A stretch of 17,237 nt of DNA from Smittium culicis (taxonomy: Eukaryota > Kickxellomycota > Harpellomycetes > Harpellales > Legeriomycetaceae). Below are positions 1 through 8,637 of the stretch, piece by piece (the first letter of the stretch is position 1; each line of letters starts with the position of its first letter). Under the pieces are notes generated by a model, which worked only from the letters and a program-made list of their open reading frames with translations, searched no databases and was not told where the DNA came from. The DNA lies in the NCBI GenBank assembly GCA_001970855.1, contig LSSN01002169.1, positions 1 to 17,237 of the forward strand, read 5' to 3'. A program made the translations under genes and the position numbers.

Positions 1-552
1 AATTTTTTTACATAAATACAACGTGGGAAAACTGTTTATAGAAAAGTATTCATGCCCAAATAAATAAGTATAAAATCTGTCAGTCCGAAATAATTATATC
101 TCGCTACTAAAAAAATTTTTTTTTTTGCTCAAAACGTTATTTTTAAAGTTAATAATTGGGCCGATATAGCCTACAATCTATTTAAAGTTAGTGATCATGT
201 AGTATAAAGCTATTCTTAGACAAAAATTTATCGTTTTTAAATTTTTTATTTGAATAAACCATCTATTTAATGCTGGTAAAAAAAAATTTTAGATAAAAAA
301 CAATTTTTCTAATTAAATATTAATATTACAATAAGCTTGTAATAAGGGTTAAGTGAGTGTACCATGTAGAAATGGATATTCAAAACAGGGATACAGTCGT
401 AGCGAAGGGGTATTACATGTTAATATCAATCTCATCCTGTAAATTATTTTTGAAGAAAATAATCATATCAATTTAGTATAAGCTAAACATGTTAAAGCGG
501 TTTCAAATAACTTATATAAATAAAACCTGTAAAAAGAAAATAATATTTAAAT
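1..552. other. Intergenic, no gene seen
   Basis: This stretch lies downstream of the GPN3 stop. It is very AT-rich, with an A7T11 tract at 109-126 and stop codons in all frames. I find no tRNA boxes, no long reading frame and no clear repeat. A short less AT-rich patch around 345-420 stands out slightly but codes for nothing recognisable. It should contain the GPN3 3' UTR, but I could not assign a poly(A) signal with confidence. Confidence 0.5.
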
Positions 553-2155
553 TTAAAAAATTACTTTTGGTTCTTTAGGCTCTTCATCTTCACCGAATTG
601 GATAGAGTTATCTGCATGTGAGATAACATATGCAATCGAATCTTCATCAGATATATCAAGTGGTATGAAGCTCACCATACTAAACTCGTCTATCTATTTA
701 ATGAAATATATTTCAGTTATATAAATGATATAATAAAATAAAGGCATTATTAATATAACTGGATTGAAAGTTCAAAATAATAAAAATAAAGACTAAACAC
801 ATAAGTGTAAAGAATAAAACAAATAAGGAAGGTGATGCTTACTATTGAAGATATAGCATTATTTAATGATAAAAATTTAGGAGGAGTTTGTTTATTTGCT
901 TCGCTAAGAAGTAGGCTCTTATCAGGATCAAAATATCTAAATAATAAGATAATCAATATTAACATAATCATTAGTTAAAAAATGTTTATAAAGAATAGCT
1001 TACCTATCAAGGGATTTTTTAAGATCAGGGGAAACCAAGTCCATTTTAGTCATAACATTAATTTGGGGAATTTCCAAGTTAAACATGGCAGAAGTGGCAC
1101 TCATTACACCAGCAAAATATTTAGTTGTATCCTCAATGAATTGTGATTCCAAGCAGTAAACGCCAACAATATTGAACTTGAAAGTATTTTGTAAAGCGTA
1201 GCAAAATTGGCGCATAAGAGGAAAGTGAGTATATAGCTCAATTTGGCCTATTTATAACAATCACAAGATTGACCGATATATTAAATGAAAAGATATAATA
1301 GCTTTGGGAAATGTTTGTATAATCAAAACATAAAATACAATGGATGATATTTGATAGATCGATCAAAAAAAGTAAATCATATACGCAGAAACAAAATAAG
1401 CGGTATTAAAAAGCTCCTATACCTGGACAATCAATAATTAGATAGTCATCATCGAAATCGCCGATCTGTTCTTCAAGCCAATCGAGGCTTTCCATTAAAA
1501 ATCTATTTAGTCAAAAAAAGTTAATCTGGTAAATTTTAAATTCGGAAAAAAAGTATGAAATAACTCTACTTACTCGAAGCAGTAAATTAGACCACCATTA
1601 GGACCGTAGCCCATTTCTTCCATGACATCTTCTAAAGTAATTAGCTCTCTGATATCTTAAAAAAAACAAAAACTAAATTATGATCGAGTAAAAATTTTTT
1701 GTGGAAAATTGTAAGAATAAGTTTTTACCTATTGATGGATTATATTCAAACTTCTCTGCAGCTGGATCCAAGTTCATTAAATGGACATTTCTCTTAGCAT
1801 TCTGGTAATATTGTAATGCTGTTGCGCAGTAAGTAGACTAAAAAGTTTTATTGTTATTGTGTGTGAAAGGTGTGAATTTTTTTTTAAAAAAAGAAAGGGA
1901 TATAGGTTACACATTTGATAGAACTAAAACGATAGGTAAAAATAACACGATCTTTTACGCTAAAGTGAAATGGTGTAAAATAAATTCAATACCTTTCCGC
2001 TACCTGCAGGCCCCATAACTATTTGAGCATATCTACCCCTAACGATTAAAAGCAAATGATGGAAGGAAAATACGATAAGCGAAAAAGCGTATAAAAAATA
2101 ATATAATTTTTCTTGCACTACAGGAACAATTCTGATAAAATAAATAAGCTTACAT
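553..2155 (-). CDS. GPN3: GPN-loop GTPase 3
   Basis: GPN3 is a small SIMIBI-class GTPase that works with GPN1 in assembly and nuclear import of RNA polymerase II. Exons on the minus strand are 2155-2154, 2038-1993, 1837-1729, 1655-1574, 1502-1423, 1247-1004, 936-843 and 693-553, giving 798 nt and 265 residues (human GPN3 is about 284). Visible motifs are the P-loop GPAGSGKST (residues 10-18), the family-defining GPN insert in GPNGG (70-74), the Walker B/G3 DCPGQIE (104-110) and the G4 TKMD (173-176). The C-terminal part starting [12 protein letters not shown] aligns with the GPN3 FLDPDMYSLLED segment and identifies the paralogue as GPN3 rather than GPN1 or GPN2. The seven introns are 67-175 nt, all GT-AG. 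The start is inferred: AT at 2155-2154 joined to G at 2038 gives [13 protein letters not shown], the same length as human MPRYAQLVMGPAG. The neighbouring TRAIP gene is divergent. Confidence 0.9.
2039..2153 (-). other. GPN3 intron 1, splitting the start codon
   Basis: This 115-nt intron has donor GTAAGC and acceptor TTAG. Removing it joins AT with GGGTAGATATGC and creates ATG GGT AGA TAT GC. Read without splicing, the same frame stays open upstream but has no ATG before the ATG inside the P-loop strand (2016-2014), which would delete the first beta strand. The split start is therefore the most economical model, but it rests on inference without transcript data. Confidence 0.6.
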
Positions 2156-2563
2156 CCCGGAGTTATAATGTATATGATTATATCTTTAAATGTAAAAAAA
2201 CGAGCTATAGGTATATTTTTCGAACTGAAGATGCTTAAGAAAAACTCGAAGGCTAAACTTTGAAAAATTTTTATTTAAATTTGCTATAAATCAAAAGCTC
2301 AAAATTTCAATAAAAAAATTAAAGGCTCTAAATACTTTGAAAAAAAAAAAAAAAGTACTAAATTCAAGCCAATAGCATTAAATTTAAATCGATTTTTATT
2401 TGCGTTCATTTTTCTCGCTTAGAAAATAAGTTTTAAAAAATTAGCTTAATATTTTAGTAGGAAATCAGATAATTGTTTACCTTTCTAATTAATCAGAAAC
2501 TCAATCTATAAGTCAAAATCATATTTCGTTAGGCCATTCGACCTTTCTTTTCTTCAAGGGGTC
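2156..2563. promoter_or_regulatory. Divergent GPN3/TRAIP promoter region
   Basis: About 408 nt separate the two divergent starts and must carry the 5' UTRs and promoters of both. It is A/T-rich, with an A14 run near 2340-2353. A pyrimidine-rich patch lies just upstream of the TRAIP ATG (about 2540-2556). I see no specific transcription factor site that I would defend. Confidence 0.4.
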
Positions 2564-4533
2564 ATGTCTTGTGCCATTTGCTTTCAGAATTGGATACCAA
2601 CAAATAATTTTAGCCCCATACATGATCGAAAAATCGATAATTGCATGGTTTCTGGGATAAAAATAGACAAAAAATATGAAAATTCTACTCAATTTAGCAT
2701 AAACTCTGGCAGTAAGATTAAAGATGGCTTCAATGTAAGCGACACTAACTTTAGTGAATGTTTGGAAATTTCGACTTCTTATAACGACCGCGGTGTGGGC
2801 TTTAAAGCTTCAAAGATTATGGAAAAGGGTAAAAAAGTAAAGTTTTATTATGTTTAAGTAGCTTCATTATTGTTAAATTTTTTCATTTTGAATAGAGGAA
2901 GCTGATAGAATCGGCAATAGTCTAGAGGTAGAGCAAGAAGAAGAGATTAAGCCAGCCGTAGCACTTTGCTGTGGCCATATTTTTCATTCTGATTGTGTTG
3001 AAATGTGGCTCAGCTACAAAAACTGCTGCCCCACGTGTCGCCTTGATCAAAAAGGAAATAAACCGATCCATCTATATATAGATGAAGTAGCGACCAAAGT
3101 TCCAAAAAACGAAAAAATGATAAGCCCGGTAGAAGCTATGTTGATTGAGAGGGGAAATGATATAAAGGAGATACTGCAAAATTGTGCTTTTGATCAGCAT
3201 GAGTTCGAGGAACAAATCAAGGAAGCAAATGCGAAAATAGATGCGAGTATAGCTACGATAGCTCTTTTAAAGGATCAAATCATAAGTTTAAAAGAAAAAA
3301 ACTCGTTATTGGAGCAGAAGGTGCAGAAGGGCAAGAAAGAAGCCGAAGTGTTTGGCAAAAAGCAGCACAGTTTTTTGGTTAGTGCAGAAAATATGGCGCG
3401 CGAAGTAAGCAAATTGAGGTTGGAGATATCTGAGCAAAAAGAGAAGCTAAAAACACTTGATTTCTACAAGAACGGGCTTGTAGAAGCGCGCAAGATGAAC
3501 AGTCTTTTGAGTTTGAAGCTTAGCAAGTCCAAGAAGCTAGTTGAAAGGCTAGAAGTCGATCGCGCGCTCAGAGTTCAAAAAAGCGCGCAAAACAATAAGC
3601 AACCGCTAGATACTATGCGATCGTTAGATGCTGAGATATCAGTTATCCAGGACTCGCCGAGTGGTGCCCACTTTTTTAGCGGTATTGATAGCGGGAGTAG
3701 TTGCGAACAACCACGACGTAATATTTCTGTTGACCAAAAAGCGCTCCATAAGTTGGACAGTGTTAGTTTTATGCTGCCTAGTTCAAGAAACGGCGAGGAT
3801 CCAACAAACTATGCTGTCAAGAAACCCAAAATAGTCTACTTGAACAGCGACGAAGAATCGCCAATCAACAGCAGGAATAGGGGTTCATTAAAGCCATCAA
3901 TCTTCAAGCCAGTATCATTTAATATCGGTCCTGGAAAGCCCGGGTTAAGAACTGGCACCGCCGATGGCAAACCCAGAATTGCAGAACCCATCATTTTTAA
4001 ACCATCAGCAATTAAAGCAAGCTCACCTTTGGGACTGGGAGTAGATGGTAGCCAATCTCAAGGTACAACTTTTGATGGCGGAGAAGTCGGCAGTGCCTCA
4101 AATCCAGGAAATCGCGTTTTAGTATCGCCCGAGTTTGCGCCAAATAGCTCCATTCTAAATCCGTTCGAAATTCCAGACAAGTACCACATGCAGCCGCCAA
4201 AAAAGAAGTATAAATCAGGTAAAAGAAAAAAAAGATTTATATTTATTTTTTTTATTGATCAAAATTTAATTAGCATTTGAAACAAATGTAGTTGAAGACA
4301 GGACGAATAAAAAAGTGAACGTTATAGGCCTATTGAACCAGAAATTGGACGATTCGAATAGAGGTAAAGTGAACTTTTCAGCGTTTGGGATGTCAGGCAG
4401 CAGTAATGGCAACGCAAATGGCGGCAGTGCTGGGTATAGCATGAGGATTATATCACCAGTAAAACGGCAGCAGCAGCTGGTAGCTAAAAAAAGGCCGACT
4501 CAATCTAGACAAACTAAGCTTTTCAAATTCTAA
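2564..4533 (+). CDS. TRAIP: TRAIP/NOPO-like RING E3 ubiquitin ligase
   Basis: In animals TRAIP is a nuclear, replisome-associated E3 ligase that ubiquitylates the CMG helicase and acts at DNA-protein crosslinks. Exons are 2564-2828, 2896-4218 and 4274-4533, giving 1848 nt and 615 residues. The RING ligands read C3-x2-C6, C114-x-H116, H119-x2-C122 and C133-x2-C136. They lie in the order seen in TRAIP, with W126 as the usual E2-contact tryptophan. A long coiled coil covers about residues 166-316, then a low-complexity Ser/Pro/Lys region. The last residues QTKLFKF (609-615) fit a PCNA-interacting PIP box, as at the extreme C-terminus of human TRAIP. Loop 1 of the RING, between C6 and C114, is about 107 residues against about 13 in human TRAIP, which is highly unusual. 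A second in-phase donor (GTAAGA at 2712) would shorten it. Family assignment is by architecture and is fairly secure. Confidence 0.75.
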
Positions 4534-4642
4534 AAAGCCAGCTTATTATTATTTATATATATTTTGTATTGTTTTAGCATTATTGTATGAATTTTTTGAA
4601 TCAGGTATCAGTATATAGCAAATTAAATTGTTTATATATTAC

Positions 4643-4648
4643 TTTATT
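4643..4648 (-). terminator. Possible TatD-gene poly(A) signal
   Basis: AATAAA on the minus strand lies 53 nt past the TatD-family stop codon (4703-4701). It lies between the two convergent stops, so the two 3' UTRs would overlap as antisense transcripts. Confidence 0.35.
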
Positions 4649-4662
4649 TAAAACAAAATCAA

Positions 4663-4668
4663 AATAAA
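4663..4668 (+). terminator. Possible TRAIP poly(A) signal
   Basis: AATAAA lies 130 nt after the TRAIP stop and 33 nt before the end of the convergent TatD gene. Such hexamers are common in AT-rich DNA, so this is a position-based guess. Confidence 0.35.
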
Positions 4669-4700
4669 AGCTTTATATTTTTTTAATCTTGGAAGCTAAG

Positions 4701-6390
4701 CTATGTTGATGAATTTTGGAGTGAGAGGGGGAAGAATACTCGTTTAGTGTTTTCGTATACAATGTGCGCGAGTTGAGTTTCGTCTTGGTTACGGATGTTG
4801 GCTAGGACGCGTAGTACCTGGCGGATCGTAAATGGCTCGTTTCTTCCTTTAACCATTAGACCTGGCTGGTATTTGTTTTTAAGTTTTGAGGGCGGGTTAA
4901 GCCACATTTCATCGGAAACGACAGTGTCATCGGTGTTGACATTTTTAGGCGCGTTGCTGGTAGTGTCGTTAGATCCATGCGACCCGGAATGTTCTCTAGG
5001 GTCAACATGTGATTGCGGTGCCATGTGCAAGTACTTGTAAGAGGCGTGTGTTTTCTTTATGTCGCAGTACGGACAATCAGTTTCTATCATGAGCCTATTT
5101 TCAGGGATTTGTTTGGCGACAGCCAAGTTATCTTCTGTCTTCAGCGAGCAGCCGTTGATGCCAATGTACAGGTCGAGGTTTACTAGTTCGAGCATTTCTT
5201 CCAGACTGCCGGTAAACGAATGAACTACACCCGACGTAAACCTATGCCTGTTCTGCTTGATCATCGTGACGAAATCAGTGCCAGTGTTGCGGTTATGGAG
5301 GAACATTGGCAGCCGCGTTGTTTCTGCAAGATCAAACTGCTTCTCGAAATATCTATTATATATTTTTATAAATTTTAATTTTTTTTTAGCAATTATTGAT
5401 GTTTATGGATATTAAAAGGATATTCATGTAAGCCGTAAATTTTATTTGGACAGATACGTACTTTTTTTGGGTTTCGATTTCGGCGAATTGGGTTCTATCG
5501 TAATCTTTTGAGAATTATGAGATAACTGGGTTAAAATTACTTTTACTTTTTTAAAGGAAGACTGGTTGAAGAAAAATAAGGAACTGAATAAAGAAAAAGA
5601 ATTTATAGTAAGTAAAGAGTGCGAGTAATTACCTAAACCGCATTCGCCAATGGCAACGACTTTTGAACCGCCGTTTTTAACTGCCTTGACCAAGTTATCA
5701 TAATAAGCTTGTGGGTCAGAATAATTATCAAACTCGTTGACACGAGTAGGGTGGCAACCGACAGTGGCGTACAGTCTGTCTAAATTTATTAATAAGTAAA
5801 TAAAAATATTTTTCGTAGCAAGTCGGCTTCTAAGCAGGTTGTTTGTTTCTAAAAGATAGGAGCGGGTATATAAATAGATTTAGTACCATTTGAGTTTGCG
5901 ATTTGAATTGCCTTTTCACTTTCAGACAAAGAACCGCCGGTTATTATTATCGATTCGAGGCCGACTTTGACGGCGCGTTCTAAAACTAGCTTGAAATCGT
6001 CTATAAGAACAATTATGTACAATTTTTAAAAAAAAAAAAACTAGAATGAGGGGTAAGAAGGTATATGAGGGTGATTTAAGCGGACCTATGTGGGCAGTTT
6101 TTCCTCTGTAGACTCCATTGAATACAGGATCAGTTAAATTTGCGCCGACGTCTATTATGGGTTGTAAATTAGGAGTTTAGTGTTAATAAAGAGAAATGAA
6201 TAATATGAATATTTCTAAAGGTATTCAGGGCAAGTAATTATGCAATCAGAAAAACTTTTAGCAAGTAACATAAAAAGAGCAGTAAAAGATAAAGGTATTA
6301 AATAGAAAGGGCTAATTGAAGTTGGATATTTGCATAAAAAATAAAGCATAAAAGAAAATATAAAGCACCTATAAATTTCATTACTCGCAT
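4701..6390 (-). CDS. TATDN1: TatD-family metal-dependent nuclease (TATDN1-like)
   Basis: TatD proteins are TIM-barrel metallohydrolases with DNase activity. Exons on the minus strand are 6390-6369, 6151-6086, 6000-5887, 5779-5633, 5504-5462 and 5352-4701, giving 1044 nt and 347 residues (human TATDN1 is 297). Eukaryotic TATDN1 hallmarks are present: FIDVGANLTDP (6-16) in place of the bacterial HxH, TVGCHPTR, the metal ligand Glu113 in AIGECGLD, H150 in MFLHNR, H175 in VVHSF, and D223 in IETDCPYC. The start MRVMKFID matches the length of human MSRFKFID exactly. A hydrophilic insert of roughly 40 residues follows THASYKYL (His/Ser/Asp/Asn-rich), before the conserved RNEP. The first four introns all cut an Asp codon after its first base. 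The donors of introns 1 and 2 (GTGCTT, GTCCGC) are weak, so those junctions rest mainly on protein alignment. Confidence 0.88.
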
Positions 6391-6838
6391 ATGTGTTTAA
6401 TTTTTGCTATGTTTATGTGACCGAAAATAAAAGAAAAAGAGAGCGATTTCAATATCCAATATTTATTATGCAAAAGATATTCTTTTTTAAAAAAAATAAA
6501 GATGGGGTAATTAAAAGTGCGAGTAAGTATAAAGATAGCAAAGATAAAAAAAAAAAAAAGAGAAAATTCAATTTATATAGAAGCAATAAATACGAATTAT
6601 AAAAAGTATTGTATACGAAATAAAGCAAAAACGAATTAGAGTATCAGAAATCAAGGGTACGCCATTTAACGCACTTTTCTATACACTAACACACTTTATT
6701 AAAAAAAAAAACAGAATTTACTTTCTAGTTGATATGAATGTATATATAATTATATATTTTTTGAATTTTAATAGTGAATAAAAAGCGCGAAAAACATAAG
6801 TATATAGTAGCAAATATCGAAGAAAAGGTAAAAAAAAA
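6391..6838. promoter_or_regulatory. Divergent promoter region, TatD gene / small membrane protein gene
   Basis: The 448 nt between divergent starts hold the promoters and leaders of both genes. There are poly(A) runs around 6546-6560 and 6700-6711 and an A9 run touching the ATG at 6839. The reading frame at 6393-6602 is Lys-rich low-complexity translation and I do not believe it is a gene. Confidence 0.4.
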
Positions 6839-7084
6839 ATGGCAGCGGTAGAAGAAGGTTTCAGTTATGAAAATAATGATGCGAACATTGAGGGAGATAT
6901 TATGTTTTACCGCTATCTTAACCTTGTGATTGTTGTCGTGATGGTATCGTTCTTGTCGGTGACGATGATAATTGAGCTGTACAGGATAATGAAGTCGATG
7001 CTGGTCAGGAAACGCCCAGTCAGCGTTAATCGAAGGAGGAAAGCGGCGTTCAAGAGCAGCAATAATAAATTTTTCAAGAGGTAA
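6839..7084 (+). CDS. Small single-pass membrane protein, unidentified
   Basis: I do not recognise this 81-residue protein. It has an acidic N-terminal part (residues 1-20, with EEGF and NIEGD), one hydrophobic segment of about 20-22 residues (roughly 26-47, LNLVIVVVMVSFLSVTMIIE), and a strongly basic tail rich in Lys/Arg (RKRP, NRRRKAA, KFFKR). By the positive-inside rule the basic C-terminus would face the cytosol. The ATG is in an A-rich context followed by GCA. It is a single exon, divergent from the TatD gene. That charge distribution and intact frame in AT-rich DNA argue that it is real, but codon-level evidence from relatives is lacking. It could be a small organelle or ER membrane subunit. 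Confidence 0.55.
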   Translation: MAAVEEGFSYENNDANIEGDIMFYRYLNLVIVVVMVSFLSVTMIIELYRIMKSMLVRKRPVSVNRRRKAAFKSSNNKFFKR

Positions 7085-7663
7085 AACGACCTCAAACGAT
7101 AAAACAATGAGGGGGAATAGAAGCTAGCTTATATTTAATAGTCTGATATTTTTTGTTTTTGTTAGCTAGCCAACTAGTATTTTAAGATTTGATTTCAACA
7201 ATTCAAATATCAAAAGTAGTTATAGATTATTTATTATTTTTGTGGTTTTTGCTTTATGAGTTACTTTAGACAGCAGAAATGCCATTTTTTATATCAGGCC
7301 TTTGAACTCGTTAGTTCATAGAGGAAAACTTTCATTTTATTTCTGCAGTTGGAGGAATATTAAACGCCCCTCAATTTCTGCTCAATAATTTTCTAGACTC
7401 CATACTATTTCAGCAAATCAGAAAGCATTGATAAATTTATAGCCAATAATCACATCTTATAATTCATCTAGCAAATCATAATATGATATAAAAATGCGAA
7501 ATGATCGTAGCCAATAATAATAAAAAGTAAATGAAATTCGTGATATAAAAATGTAATTTGGCTTATAATAGCTGAACCTTTCCTTAAACGCAACAGTATT
7601 TTTATTTATTTACTGCAAAAAAAAAATTGTTTAGAAATAGAAATATAAAGAAAATAAAACGAT
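7085..7663. promoter_or_regulatory. Intergenic region with repeated CCAAT-containing elements
   Basis: This 579-nt gap holds the 3' UTR of the small membrane protein gene and the promoter of the next gene. Between 7413 and 7553 three short words each occur twice (see the repeat entry), including two CCAAT boxes at 7443-7447 and 7511-7515. CCAAT is the binding site of the HAP/NF-Y complex. GCTAGC occurs at about 7122 and again near 7166 as a weak inverted repeat. I see no gene here. Confidence 0.4.
7413..7553 (+). repeat. Degenerate tandem promoter repeat (two units)
   Basis: Three words recur in order at similar offset: GCAAATCA at 7413 and 7471 (58 nt apart), AGCCAATAAT at 7441 and 7509 (68 apart), and TGATATAAAAATG at 7484 and 7541 (57 apart). 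The pattern fits a diverged duplication of a unit of about 60 nt upstream of the proteasome-chaperone-like gene. It was found by eye and the statistical weight in AT-rich DNA was not calculated. Confidence 0.45.
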
Positions 7664-8509
7664 ATGGAATTCGAGCCCAGCTTCAACAGGTACGATTCAA
7701 GCGATGAATCAAGCGATGAACTCGAGTTTTTAGATTCTGAACATAGCGAAAGCCGACCAACAAATGCACAGACCGACTTTAAAGTAGTGCTCGATCCGCA
7801 GTTCAAGATTTCAGCCCTAAATATCATCCCCGAACACTCAAAGACTATATACAAATCCCTCGATTCAGATAAAATGGCGATAATCGGTGCAGTGTTCGAT
7901 CTGGCCTTGGTCACGGACGAATCGCTGCTTAGTCTGGAAAACACTAAACTCGGCCAGCAAGGAATATCGTGCATATTCTCTACGAAGGCTTCTGACAAAT
8001 CAAGCCCACTTGAGGCTTACCTGCTCGTTTCCGACGACATCGATCAGGCCAGACAGTATTCCTACATCGCAAAAACTCTCGAATCGACTCAGCCTCAAAC
8101 GTAACTATACTTTAAATTAAACTACTCTTCCTATATGTGCTTACTGCTACATTGTTTTGTATTTATTTATTTATTTTGAGCTGTTCCTTTTAACTATCCA
8201 ATCTCTTAAATTTGTATGCAATTTTTATTTGTATATAGAGTGAGCATTAAAGGCCCTGACGCTTTTTTGCGTCAGACTAATAGTGACTCTAACTGCAATC
8301 CTATAAATGTGGCTTCTTTCGACCAGCTGTACCGTCGCCAATTCTATTCGCCCGTCGTCGCTGAGTCGGCTCTAAGGGTTGGCCTATTAGCTTCAATAGA
8401 AAACTACTGTTCTTTGAGGAACATCCATTTAGATTGCGATCTAGACTTATTCAACGCTGATTCGCATATTTCCAACTCAAAGCCCAGCTCTGATTCGATG
8501 TACATCTGA
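7664..8509 (+). CDS. Probable proteasome assembly chaperone 1-like protein (Pba1/PSMG1)
   Basis: PAC1/Pba1 pairs with PAC2 and binds the alpha ring of the 20S core during assembly. Exons are 7664-8100 and 8239-8509 with a 138-nt intron (GTAACT ... TATAG), giving 235 residues. The N-terminus is acidic and Ser/Asp-rich (about 1-35). The segment SPLEAYLLVSDDIDQARQYS is followed by QPQTVSIKGPDAF, then SFDQLYRRQF and PVVAESALRVGLLASIENYC. This resembles the order in PSMG1 of a strand ending in the VAEDQQYQWLEKVF stretch, then a strand, then LPAAVLSYCQVWKIPA. The similarity is remote and recalled by eye, so the family name is tentative; a fungal-specific unknown is the alternative. The gene is in tandem with MDM10, 128 nt downstream. 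Both exons use C-ended codons more than the other genes here. Confidence 0.5.
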
Positions 8510-8550
8510 TCCCTTTTTCTTTACTTTTTTATGCCACTCTTTATTATAGC

Positions 8551-8556
8551 AATAAA
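8551..8556 (+). terminator. Possible poly(A) signal of the chaperone-like gene
   Basis: AATAAA lies 42 nt after the stop codon and 82 nt before the MDM10 ATG, so cleavage between the two tandem genes is plausible. Confidence 0.4.
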
Positions 8557-8637
8557 ACTTCCTTTTCATTTACTTCTCATACTTATATTCTCCTCTACAA
8601 TATCCGCCCCAATTGCTCTCTTTTTGTATTAATTTTA

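Noticed and set aside
2712..2754. Small intron GTAAGA...CTAACTTTAG inside the TRAIP RING insert
   Set aside because: Removal of 43 nt shifts the frame and no later donor restores the phase needed at 2896.
6393..6602. 69-codon plus-strand frame in the TatD upstream region
   Set aside because: Lys-rich translation of A-tracts, no homology; lies in a divergent promoter.
7606..7998. 130-codon minus-strand reading frame
   Set aside because: Antisense to exon 1 of the chaperone-like gene, which has homology-compatible splicing and a coherent product.
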